Source: an uncultured Saprospiraceae bacterium
GTDB taxonomy: Bacteria; Bacteroidota; Bacteroidia; Chitinophagales; Saprospiraceae
Assembly: GCA_934699305.1 (NCBI GenBank)
Contig: CAKUWM010000050.1
Span: forward strand, 1-13,298
Direction of reading: 5' to 3'
DNA length: 13,298 nt
Both the position numbers and the translations under genes were made by a program. Below, piece after piece: positions 6,901-13,298 of the stretch. Position 1 is the stretch's first letter; the number at the start of each line of letters is the position of its first letter. The notes below the pieces were generated by a model. It searched no databases. It saw only the letters and a program-made list of their open reading frames with translations, and was not told where the DNA came from.

Positions 6901-9472
6901 AATTCAAGTCTTATTCAATGCGCCATCCGGAAGTAAAGCTCTGATTACAATAGAAAATGGAAATTCATTGATTCAAAAGCAATGGTACAACTGTTCAGAA
7001 GGATTAAATAAAGTCGCCATAAAAACCACTGATCAAATGGGGGCTAATGCCTATGTCTTTGTAACTTTAATCCAACCACACATCCATCCTGATAATGACC
7101 TGCCAATAAGGATGTATGGCGTCGTACCATTCCGCATAAACAATCCTTCTTTGACGCTCAATCCCGTCATGCAGGTTTCTTCCGAAATTCAACCTGATAA
7201 AAAGGTGGAATGTGTCATTAATGAAGCCAATGGCAAAGAAATGTATTATACAATAGCTATAGTCGATGAAGGATTATTGGATATAACCCGGTTTAAAACA
7301 CCCAATCCGTATGAATATTTTTATACCAAATCGGCACTGGCGTTGAGAACATGGGATTTTTATGATTATGTTCTTGGAGCTTATGGGGGTCGCCTATCGA
7401 ATATATTTGCAATAGGTGGAGATATGGCAGCAGCACAAATTGAAGGTGCCCCTAAAGCAAACCGATTTGTGCCCGCTGTAGTAAACTTAGGTCCTTTTAA
7501 ATTGAAAAAAGGAGAAAAAGCCCGACATTCTTTTATTATAAAACACTATATAGGCTCTGTAAGAGCAATGGTTGTCGCAACAAATGGAAGTGCCTCCGGA
7601 GCAAGTGAAAAAGTCATAAAAGTAATAAAACCCTTAATGGTCGCCTCTACCCTACCAAGGGTACTCAGACCCGGTGAGACCTTTAATGTACCCATTAATG
7701 TGTGGGCAACAAAAAATAATATTCGCAACGTTTCTATTTCCATTAAAGACCTTCAAGGCTTGATTCAACCTGCTCAATCCGACCAACAAACAATTTCTTT
7801 CAATGGCAGTGGAGAAAAGATGGTGTATTTCCCGATTAAAGTGTCTGAAAAAGAAGGTGTTTCTAAATTAGAAATATCAGCGACATCCGGTAGTGAATCC
7901 ACTAAAGAAATAGTCGAAATAGGAATAAATAACCCTAATCTCCCTATCCAGACATCCAAAAATTTTATCATCGAATCAGGTAAATCCTCTTCCATTTCAA
8001 GCACAGCAGCAGGCATTGCAGGCACAAACGAGACGATCTTAGAATTTTCCACTTTCCCTTCTATGAACCTTTCAGGCAACCTGGATCAATTGATTGACTA
8101 TCCCTTTGGCTGTTTAGAACAGACTATCAGCAAAGCTTTTCCTCAATTGTTTTTAAAGGATGTTGTAGCATTAACTGCTTCTAATCAAGACAAAATAAAG
8201 CGGATGGTGGACTTTACTATCCAAAAGCTAACATCTTATCAAAACGCTGAGGGCTGGTTCAGCTTTTGGCCCGGAGGAACATATCCTGACAACTTTACTA
8301 GTATCTATGCCGGCCACTTCCTCACAGAAGCTAAGAAATTAGGATATTCGGTGCCTTCATCCGGCTACAATGCCTTGATGGATTATCAAAAAAAGGTAGC
8401 TCGAATATGGCAACCCAAACAACAGAAAATCGGCCTTTATGCTCACAATTCCGACATAGATCAGGCATATAGACTCTATCTACTTGCTTTAGCCGGAACA
8501 CCGGAGCAAGGCGCGATGAATCAACTCAAAGGATACGCGACCCTTAGCAACCCCGGAAAATATTTTTTGGCAGCAGCCTACGCCATTATTGGCAAGAAAG
8601 ATGTAGGAAAAAATATCCTCAACCAGGCGGAGAAAAACATTAGCCCTTATACTGAACCGGGCTATACCTTTGGATCAGACATGCGAGATCAGGCGATCTT
8701 ACTACAGACATACCTTCTCATAGGTGACAAACAAGATGCATCCACCCTAGCTCGTCATATCGCCACAAAATTGGGAAATAATAGTTGGTATGCCACCTTT
8801 AGTAAAGCATACGGGATATGGGCTGTCGCTTCTTATTTGAATAAATATCCGGCGGCAAAAAATATTGTAGCTACTTATACTATACATGGCAAATCTTATA
8901 CTGTAAATCAAGAAGGCTCTTCCTATTTCATTAAATTCGATAAAAAAGCCTCATTTTCAACTGCAAATATTATTAATAAAGGCAAAGGAACACTGTACGT
9001 GAACTTAGTTCAAAAAGGCAAAGCAGCATTGACCGACCCAACTAAACTCTCTGATAACATTAGTTTGAGTATTATATTTGTCAATAAACAAGGCAATCCT
9101 ATTAATCCAAAGAAATTAAAAAAAGGTACTGAATTTTATTCTATCGCAACGGTTAAAAATATTTCTCAATTAAATATTCCTATTTCTGACATTGCCCTAA
9201 CGCAACTGTTTCCCTCAAGTTGGGAGATTATAAATGACAGGATGCAAGAAGGCGTATCCAATCCAACATCTGATTACTATGACTATCAAGATATAAGAGA
9301 TGACCGCATCAACACATTCTTTAGCTTAAATCAAGATGCCACAAAAACTTTTCGAACCAAGCTTATAGCAGCTTATTCAGGCAAAAGTTACATGCCGGCT
9401 TCTTCTTGTGGTGCAATGTATGACAACAGTATTGCAGCCAGAGTGCCGGGTTCATGGGTAGTTACGGAATAA
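3917..9472 (+). CDS. Alpha-2-macroglobulin family lipoprotein with intact thioester motif
   Basis: This is an 1851-residue bacterial alpha-2-macroglobulin, a protease trap that links covalently to attacking proteases through an internal thioester. The N-terminus is a lipoprotein signal with lipobox LSC and acylated Cys22. It is followed by macroglobulin-like beta domains, beginning with VEPIKVVFSGNM near 47 and including the typical MG element AERGVWRPGD at 624-633. A bait-region-type domain ends around YTIAIVDEGLLDI (VDEG at 1116-1119). The core A2M domain covers about 1185-1280. The thioester CLEQ is Cys1399-Gln1402 in YPFGCLEQT, and the all-alpha thioester domain follows, with NAEGWFSFWPGG. 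The C-terminal receptor-like domain ends MYDNSIAARVPGSW, typical of Bacteroidota homologues, so the gene looks complete. In many bacteria the partner is penicillin-binding protein 1C (pbpC), but none is adjacent here. After the lipid Cys comes KSKVTSN, without acidic residues, so periplasm-facing anchoring is more likely than surface display. Confidence 0.92.
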   Translation: MSCTSSIKITLFLVCGFFILSCKSKVTSNVANPYIFANTSGVISKVEPIKVVFSGNMVETKAVGGYIASGAFSISPSVEGKAVWQDERTLVFKPTKELESNQEYFITIHLSELQDNIPSEYKKFQFGVKTIRQDALLVHTGWDTPSSADYRIQTYKGSILLADTEENAPVESMLKADLNGQALPITWQHTNNGLNHNFTINDIQRGSQLSKLILTFNGKPIHIETDSKSEIDVLPISDFKVHDLYYSNEDDFFFTVNFTDPILSTQDLSGLITIDGYQDPITYSIHNNNIKVFPSSRITGFHIVRVQPSVKNTQGKSLEKPWSKNINFMDTKPSVRFVDKGNIMPESDGLILPFEAINLNAVDIEVVKVFSNNILQYYQTYNGYEENYEIDRVGKIILQQKIQLSDLNSTINKNTWVKYGLDLNKLITTDRNAIYQIRIGFRRAYTYYVCKAENNDWKEKELTPMNTAFGEDIQSIYDNNYDGFAEEYTDDYNWSNYENPCKPQYYSKQNFAIQSVYKSNLALIVKGNDQGNYFAAVTDILTAQPKSGTTITFYNFQQQIIDKGETDGDGFLNIKLTSKPFIAIAEKDNDKSYLLLDDGRSLSLSKFDVGGDAYQKGLKAYIYAERGVWRPGDSIFLNCIIDDYAGTLPATHPIQLEWRNPNNVLVTKKVFNYSKGSIIPMHLATDSEAPTGIWSATVKVGGAAFTKLLNIETIKPNRLKITFTPDKNQLMAGSSIVDARLNTAWLIGSIAGNLRTTIEANLRSNNQPFEKYKDFTFANEASSKNFQKTVFEGSTDNAGNADIQLNLNANDDIRQISNAVFKTTVFEPGGNFSIDYSSGIFSPYKAYIGINIPKNTWGEPTIAEGKATTIQSIVLNQYGKPIANVDATLTIYKMDWRWWWESDYTDESYYTGNINAVPVKTYSVKTNNSGKASILFTPPGWGRYLIIASSAASPHSSGAYAYVGYPDDANITELSKIASALPLSTDKKEVTIGQSIQVLFNAPSGSKALITIENGNSLIQKQWYNCSEGLNKVAIKTTDQMGANAYVFVTLIQPHIHPDNDLPIRMYGVVPFRINNPSLTLNPVMQVSSEIQPDKKVECVINEANGKEMYYTIAIVDEGLLDITRFKTPNPYEYFYTKSALALRTWDFYDYVLGAYGGRLSNIFAIGGDMAAAQIEGAPKANRFVPAVVNLGPFKLKKGEKARHSFIIKHYIGSVRAMVVATNGSASGASEKVIKVIKPLMVASTLPRVLRPGETFNVPINVWATKNNIRNVSISIKDLQGLIQPAQSDQQTISFNGSGEKMVYFPIKVSEKEGVSKLEISATSGSESTKEIVEIGINNPNLPIQTSKNFIIESGKSSSISSTAAGIAGTNETILEFSTFPSMNLSGNLDQLIDYPFGCLEQTISKAFPQLFLKDVVALTASNQDKIKRMVDFTIQKLTSYQNAEGWFSFWPGGTYPDNFTSIYAGHFLTEAKKLGYSVPSSGYNALMDYQKKVARIWQPKQQKIGLYAHNSDIDQAYRLYLLALAGTPEQGAMNQLKGYATLSNPGKYFLAAAYAIIGKKDVGKNILNQAEKNISPYTEPGYTFGSDMRDQAILLQTYLLIGDKQDASTLARHIATKLGNNSWYATFSKAYGIWAVASYLNKYPAAKNIVATYTIHGKSYTVNQEGSSYFIKFDKKASFSTANIINKGKGTLYVNLVQKGKAALTDPTKLSDNISLSIIFVNKQGNPINPKKLKKGTEFYSIATVKNISQLNIPISDIALTQLFPSSWEIINDRMQEGVSNPTSDYYDYQDIRDDRINTFFSLNQDATKTFRTKLIAAYSGKSYMPASSCGAMYDNSIAARVPGSWVVTE

Positions 9473-9520
9473 AAGGAATCCATGGCGGCGACTTGGTTCA
9501 ATGGCTTAACTTGATAAAAT

Positions 9521-10222
9521 TCAATTGCAGTTGATGATTCCGGGAGTAGTCCCCTCGACATTCAAGTTAGGGCTTATGTAAGGTATGCCAAGGTTTAGAC
9601 CTCGCAAAATCAGCAAAATGGAGGTTAATAATACCAGATAAGGTATGGTTTTATTAATTTTATTTCTTATTGTAAAACTTACTTTATTAATTCCCAACAA
9701 AAACACGGAAAACAAAGGCATTGTTCCAAAGCCGAAAGCCGCCATCACCATGGCACTTGACCATAGATTACCGGTTGTCATCGCAGCAGCAACAGCCAAA
9801 TAAATCAACCCACAAGGAAGTAAACCATTGATTATGCCAAATAAGAAAGGCTTATTCATCAAATTGCCATTTCGAAACAAAGCCGAACTTCCTATATTTA
9901 TTTTGTTTACTAAAGGCAATTGAAATACGGGTATTTTACCTGAGAAAATTTTACCAAGCGAGATATAAAGAATAATCACACCTAATGTTATAGACAAAAA
10001 TTGCTGGTATCCTGCAATATAAAATGCATTACCAATTATTCCAAAGCATAGCCCCAAAACAACATACGTAAAAGTACGTCCAAGATGATATCGCAACATC
10101 TTAATTGCATAACCTTCACCAGAATACCAAGGCATGGCAATAGCAAGAGGCCCACACATCCCTATGCAATGAAAGCTACCGGCTATCCCTATTCCAAATC
10201 CGGTAAATAAAAAAGGCCACAT
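9521..10222 (-). CDS. SafE/UreH-like membrane protein of the cbb3 oxidase cluster
   Basis: This is a 233-residue polytopic membrane protein with about six hydrophobic segments. It carries the paired motifs SFHCIGMCGP (16-25) and NGLLPCGLIY (132-141) of the family annotated as sulfite exporter TauE/SafE or UreH-like/DsbD_2 transmembrane domain. The end RGLNLGIPYISP (207-218) is typical of Bacteroidota members that follow ccoGH. The conserved Cys19, Cys23 and Cys137 could bind metal or take part in thiol chemistry. The name sulfite exporter is probably misleading: its position as last gene of the cco operon suggests a role in oxidase assembly, possibly copper supply. Its ATG overlaps the ccoH stop by one base (TGATG), which suggests translational coupling. 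It converges on the alpha-2-macroglobulin gene, with 48 bases between stops and no clear terminator. Confidence 0.8.
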   Translation of the reverse strand: MWPFLFTGFGIGIAGSFHCIGMCGPLAIAMPWYSGEGYAIKMLRYHLGRTFTYVVLGLCFGIIGNAFYIAGYQQFLSITLGVIILYISLGKIFSGKIPVFQLPLVNKINIGSSALFRNGNLMNKPFLFGIINGLLPCGLIYLAVAAAMTTGNLWSSAMVMAAFGFGTMPLFSVFLLGINKVSFTIRNKINKTIPYLVLLTSILLILRGLNLGIPYISPNLNVEGTTPGIINCN

Positions 10223-10656
10223 CAGGAAACATTATATTTAAATGTCTGATAATATGAAATACCATTATTGATCCAACTCATTCTCACCTGATATACGCCC
10301 TTAAATAAAGTTGATTTATCAATAATTTGTTTACCTTCTTTCACTTCCAATGGGAATCGTACATCTAATTTCTTATCTGACAATCTCATAAAAATGATAT
10401 CGCCTGACGAAATAGAATCAGTAATGCTACCGGAAATATTCAACAACAACACTTCCCCACTATCTACGATATCGATATGACCATCAGCTTTGGCAAAGTT
10501 ATCGGATTTGTCTATCAACTCCTGATGCTTCAATTCTTTCTCATAGTATCGATCATCCATCATATCAATAGTTTGATAAGATGAGACAAAAACCATAGTT
10601 AGGATGCTCAAAACAAAGATAATAATCGTTATTAAGATTCCATGTCCCCAATTCAT
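10222..10656 (-). CDS. ccoH: FixH/CcoH family cbb3 oxidase assembly protein
   Basis: This is a 144-residue protein with a single N-terminal membrane anchor (about residues 6-25, rich in Ile, Leu and Val) followed by a periplasmic beta-rich domain. The DDRYYEKELKHQELID segment (34-49) just after the anchor matches the conserved YY.KEL.YQ..ID element of FixH/CcoH. The C-terminal stretch GVYQVRMSWINNGISYY matches the family's closing strands. CcoH binds the forming cbb3 cytochrome c oxidase and is needed for its stable assembly. Length and placement directly after ccoG (13-base gap) are as expected. The stop codon overlaps the start of the next gene by one base. Confidence 0.87.
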   Translation of the reverse strand: MNWGHGILITIIIFVLSILTMVFVSSYQTIDMMDDRYYEKELKHQELIDKSDNFAKADGHIDIVDSGEVLLLNISGSITDSISSGDIIFMRLSDKKLDVRFPLEVKEGKQIIDKSTLFKGVYQVRMSWINNGISYYQTFKYNVS

Positions 10657-10669
10657 ATATGAAATTTCT

Positions 10670-12076
10670 TTATTTAAATGGTCCTAAAAAGGTAGTTTCT
10701 ACTTCGTCCACCAATTCATTCCCTGCAAATATCCCAATTTTTATCTTATTGCTTCTTTTTATCACCTTACTTTGATCAAGAATTACAAAGAATGTCAAAT
10801 CTGTCAATCCTTCCTTTTTCAGAACCGGGTTTTTATTGACCATCTTAACAACACCTTCCATATCCATTACCTTTAGCTCTACAGGATACGGTTTATTTCG
10901 TTTATTCAAAATCTTTGCTTCATAAAGATTGCTCAATTTTCCGCCATCTAACTCTTGAAATAATTGGCCTTTCACACGTGATATATTACCTGAAATCGGC
11001 TTTGAAGAAGCAATTAAATAAGTCATAACCCCCATTAAAAGGATAAGTACAGCAGTATAAGATTTCATACGGGAAGTGAATTTGAACTTCTTATTCTCCC
11101 TAATTTCCTTTTCTGATGCATATCGAATTAGACCAAGGGGACGGCCTATTTTGTCCATCACTTCATCACATGCATCAATACACGCTGTACATCCGACACA
11201 TTCCATCTGAATTCCATCCCTGATATCGATTCCTGTTGGGCACACTATCACACACTTTTTACAGTCAATACAGTCTCCCAGTTCAGATTCTTGATTTTTA
11301 GTCATTTTTCCACGAGGCTCACCCCGCACATAATCGTATGACACCTGCATAGAATCTTGATCTAACAACACACTCTGTAATCGACCATAAGGGCAAATAG
11401 TGGTACAAACTATTTCTCTGACATAAGCAAAAACGCCATAAAAAATCAATGTAAAAATGATGATTCCCGACAATAAGGTCAAATGATCAGATATAGGCTC
11501 ACGTATTATTTTTATCAACTCATCCGTGCTGATGATATATGCTAAAAATGTGTTGGCAATGAGAAATGAGATAATCAAAAAGATACCATGTTTTAATCCT
11601 TTTTTTCTAACTTTCTCCCAATTCCATGGCATCTGATCCAATTTTTTTTGTTGTGAAGGACTGCCTTCCACAAACCATTCTATTTTCCGAAACAATCCTT
11701 CTAAAAAGACAGTTTGCGGACATATCCAACCACAGAACAATCGCCCAAATATGACTGTAAACAATATGACAAAGACAATCATAGTTATCATTCCCACAGC
11801 AAAGAGGAAGAAGTCTTGAGGCCAGAATATCTTGCCAAAAAGGATAAATTCACCCTTTGGAAAGTTAATCATAAAAAATGGACGCCCATGATACCTCAAC
11901 AAAGGAAGCGTAAAAAATAAAGCAAAATAAAAGAAGTTTAAATAATTACGCCACCTTGTAAATTTCCCTGATGACTTACTCACATAAAACCAATTACGCT
12001 TTCCATCCTCAGTTGTATTGCTCATCCTGTCTCGGAACGCCTCATTACCGGTGTCATATATACTATCTTCAATCAT
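10670..12076 (-). CDS. ccoG: CcoG (FixG/RdxA) cytochrome c oxidase accessory ferredoxin-type membrane protein
   Basis: This is a 468-residue inner-membrane iron-sulfur protein of normal family length. Membrane segments are near 46-62, 92-112, 164-184, 201-219 and 338-356. The motifs FCGWICPQTVF (Cys115, Cys119) and CTTICPYGR (Cys224, Cys228) are the NapH/NosR-type cysteine pairs of the family. Two [4Fe-4S] cluster motifs follow: Cys269-272-275-279 (CIDCKKCVIVCP) and Cys293-296-299-303. Residues from about 360 to the end form the C-terminal Ig-like FixG domain. CcoG reduces Cu(II) so that copper can be inserted into the CuB site of cbb3 oxidase, a known activity of the family. The gene starts 6 bases after the ccoP stop, so the two are co-transcribed. 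Confidence 0.95.
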   Translation of the reverse strand: MIEDSIYDTGNEAFRDRMSNTTEDGKRNWFYVSKSSGKFTRWRNYLNFFYFALFFTLPLLRYHGRPFFMINFPKGEFILFGKIFWPQDFFLFAVGMITMIVFVILFTVIFGRLFCGWICPQTVFLEGLFRKIEWFVEGSPSQQKKLDQMPWNWEKVRKKGLKHGIFLIISFLIANTFLAYIISTDELIKIIREPISDHLTLLSGIIIFTLIFYGVFAYVREIVCTTICPYGRLQSVLLDQDSMQVSYDYVRGEPRGKMTKNQESELGDCIDCKKCVIVCPTGIDIRDGIQMECVGCTACIDACDEVMDKIGRPLGLIRYASEKEIRENKKFKFTSRMKSYTAVLILLMGVMTYLIASSKPISGNISRVKGQLFQELDGGKLSNLYEAKILNKRNKPYPVELKVMDMEGVVKMVNKNPVLKKEGLTDLTFFVILDQSKVIKRSNKIKIGIFAGNELVDEVETTFLGPFK

Positions 12077-12082
12077 TACACT

Positions 12083-13225
12083 TTAATTTTGTGATGTACT
12101 GTCCCCCTGTACAGCATTAGCAGGGCTTCCTGCTTTTTCCGAATATAATTCACCTTGTTTTTCTTTGCCACCCGGCGGATTGGAACCATGTATTGACTTA
12201 ATAAAGCTGGATAACTGTGCGATCTGATTCGCAGAGAAATCTTCCTGCCATGACTTCATGCCTTTTTCGACAACCCCATATTTTATAATTTTAAAAATAT
12301 CGTTGATACTCCCTCCGTGAAGCCAATAGTCATCCGTAAGATTAGGACCCACTCCTCCTTCTCCGGCAGCACCATGGCACGCCACACAATTGCTTGCATA
12401 CAGACCTTTGCCTGTCGAAATTCCCGCCTCATCGAGCATTGTCACAGATGTCTCATCCACTAAATTGCCCTGACTTGCCAAATATGCTTTTTGATCTGCA
12501 TTTGCCTGTGCTACTTCCATTTTATATTCCTGAAGTTGATTAGGCGCTGAATATGCCACATGATAGCGATACATATATACAAAAGCGAAAATAATCGTAG
12601 CTATAAAACTTACAGTAAACCAAGGTGGAGTAGCGTTATCCAACTCGCGTATTCCGTCATAACTATGTCCTATATCCAACGAATCTTCTTCCTCCGCAGA
12701 TTTAAGTTTATTGATCTTTATCCAAAACTTGTTAAAACTCCAAGCTTCCTTTTCCTGAACCGACTCTTGCTCCTCTTTATAAGCTTGAATTCCGGTAAAG
12801 TATTTTATCCAGTTTATAAGAACTCCAATAGCTATCATTTCTATAATTATAACCAGATAAACAACCATACGGACAGGACTCAATAATGGATTCAATCCTC
12901 CTCCGGCTGCATGTGCATCTCCGGTCGTAATTCCTACTAAAAAGACAACAAGCAGTATTGTGGGCAATTTTAACTTTCCACCACGATTGGCTTCTCCGCT
13001 TTCCTGAGGCTTACTCATGGCAAGGTGGAGTGTATTGGCCAAAATAAATATAATCAATAATAATATGCTCGCAAATGCAATTAAAACCCAATCATACAAT
13101 GCCAAAGAATCAATCATAGAAGAAGATGACGGCTGAGAACTTCCATTTTCGGCCAATAAATCAAAACTACTTATTAATGAGAAGATCATCAAAAGAGATC
13201 CAATGATATATTTTTTCATATCCAT
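12083..13225 (-). CDS. ccoP: CcoP, cbb3-type cytochrome c oxidase subunit III (single heme c motif)
   Basis: This is a 380-residue membrane-anchored cytochrome c that passes electrons to the catalytic subunit of cbb3 oxidase. Residues 5-24 look like a signal sequence or first anchor. Further hydrophobic segments lie at about 43-65, 88-107, 117-140 and 202-219. The CcoP N-terminal signature is the block SYDGIRELDNATPPWF (188-203) plus the helix after it. The cytochrome domain has one heme site, CVACH (280-284), followed by GEGGVGPNLTDDYWLHGG (288-305) and probable axial ligand Met323 in EKGMKSW. These are the only cysteines in the protein, so it binds one heme c, whereas proteobacterial CcoP binds two. 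The tail after about 347 is polar and probably disordered. An alternative ATG lies two codons in. The start overlaps the upstream stop by one base (TAATG), suggesting translational coupling. Confidence 0.92.
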   Translation of the reverse strand: MDMKKYIIGSLLMIFSLISSFDLLAENGSSQPSSSSMIDSLALYDWVLIAFASILLLIIFILANTLHLAMSKPQESGEANRGGKLKLPTILLVVFLVGITTGDAHAAGGGLNPLLSPVRMVVYLVIIIEMIAIGVLINWIKYFTGIQAYKEEQESVQEKEAWSFNKFWIKINKLKSAEEEDSLDIGHSYDGIRELDNATPPWFTVSFIATIIFAFVYMYRYHVAYSAPNQLQEYKMEVAQANADQKAYLASQGNLVDETSVTMLDEAGISTGKGLYASNCVACHGAAGEGGVGPNLTDDYWLHGGSINDIFKIIKYGVVEKGMKSWQEDFSANQIAQLSSFIKSIHGSNPPGGKEKQGELYSEKAGSPANAVQGDSTSQN

Positions 13226-13298
13226 TATTTTATTTTATTAGAATTAGAAACTTGACCATCCTCTAATGGTAGGTTTTCAAAATGTTCTATTTCGGTAC
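13225..13298 (-). CDS. C-terminal end of upstream cco gene, probably ccoQ
   Basis: One reverse-strand frame is open from the window edge to a TAA whose last base is the A of the ccoP ATG. It gives 23 residues, starting TEIEHFENLPLEDG and ending SNSNKIK. The other two reverse frames hit stops within 25 bases. A short polar, acidic tail with an E...LPLED pattern directly before ccoP fits the end of the small CcoQ-type subunit (FixQ/CcoQ) of Bacteroidota cbb3 operons, which has one membrane helix and a short cytoplasmic tail. The end of a CcoO or fused CcoNO subunit is the alternative. The identification rests mainly on position, as no membrane segment is visible. Confidence 0.55.
   Translation of the reverse strand, partial: TEIEHFENLPLEDGQVSNSNKIK

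Noticed and set aside
9473..9520. Possible terminator between the alpha-2-macroglobulin gene and the oxidase cluster
   Set aside because: Only short pairings (CCAT with ATGG) are visible, and no T-run follows them.
12560..12886. 108-codon forward open frame inside ccoP
   Set aside because: It is fully antisense to conserved ccoP coding sequence, has a composition unlike a real protein and has no recognisable motif.
1..13298. CRISPR array, tRNA/rRNA genes, insertion sequences, toxin-antitoxin or defence genes
   Set aside because: I looked on both strands and saw no regularly spaced repeats, no tRNA-like cloverleaf sequence, and no transposase or defence-type proteins.

Overview
The window looks like chromosomal DNA of an AT-rich member of the Bacteroidota. 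Three things point there: a secreted polysaccharide-lyase-like protein ending in a type IX secretion (T9SS) type A sorting domain; a cbb3 oxidase accessory cluster of the Bacteroidota kind, with a CcoP that has extra N-terminal membrane segments and a single CxxCH; and a very large lipoprotein of the bacterial alpha-2-macroglobulin family with the C-terminal sequence style of that phylum. Shine-Dalgarno sequences are weak or absent, as is usual there. I cannot place it at genus level.

Layout. Bases 1-72 (+) are the last codons of a TrpG/PabA-type glutamine amidotransferase. Bases 73-399 hold no gene but contain two closely spaced inverted repeats. Bases 400-1848 (+) encode an aldehyde dehydrogenase very like 2-aminomuconic 6-semialdehyde dehydrogenase (ALDH8A1 type, kynurenine/tryptophan breakdown). 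Convergent to it, 1913-3661 (-) encodes a signal-peptide-bearing pectate-lyase-like beta-helix protein with a T9SS tail. A 255-base divergent spacer separates it from 3917-9472 (+), an 1851-residue alpha-2-macroglobulin-like lipoprotein with an intact CLEQ thioester motif. Bases 9521-13298 (-) form a tight operon read from right to left: a partial small ORF (probably ccoQ), ccoP, ccoG, ccoH and a SafE/UreH-like membrane protein.

How the genes work together. The right-hand block is the downstream part of a high-affinity cbb3-type cytochrome c oxidase operon. CcoP is the electron-carrying subunit, CcoG and CcoH are assembly factors, and the last membrane protein is probably involved in copper or assembly. 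The catalytic subunits (ccoN/ccoO or a fusion) must lie beyond the right edge. Start and stop codons overlap by one base at two junctions, suggesting translational coupling. The left part is a set of apparently unlinked single genes: aromatic amino acid metabolism, extracellular polysaccharide degradation and periplasmic protease trapping.

I found no convincing undescribed multi-gene system. The points most worth a second look are the paired hairpins before the aldehyde dehydrogenase, the altered RxPR-like motif in the lyase, the alpha-2-macroglobulin gene without an adjacent pbpC, and the one-heme CcoP.
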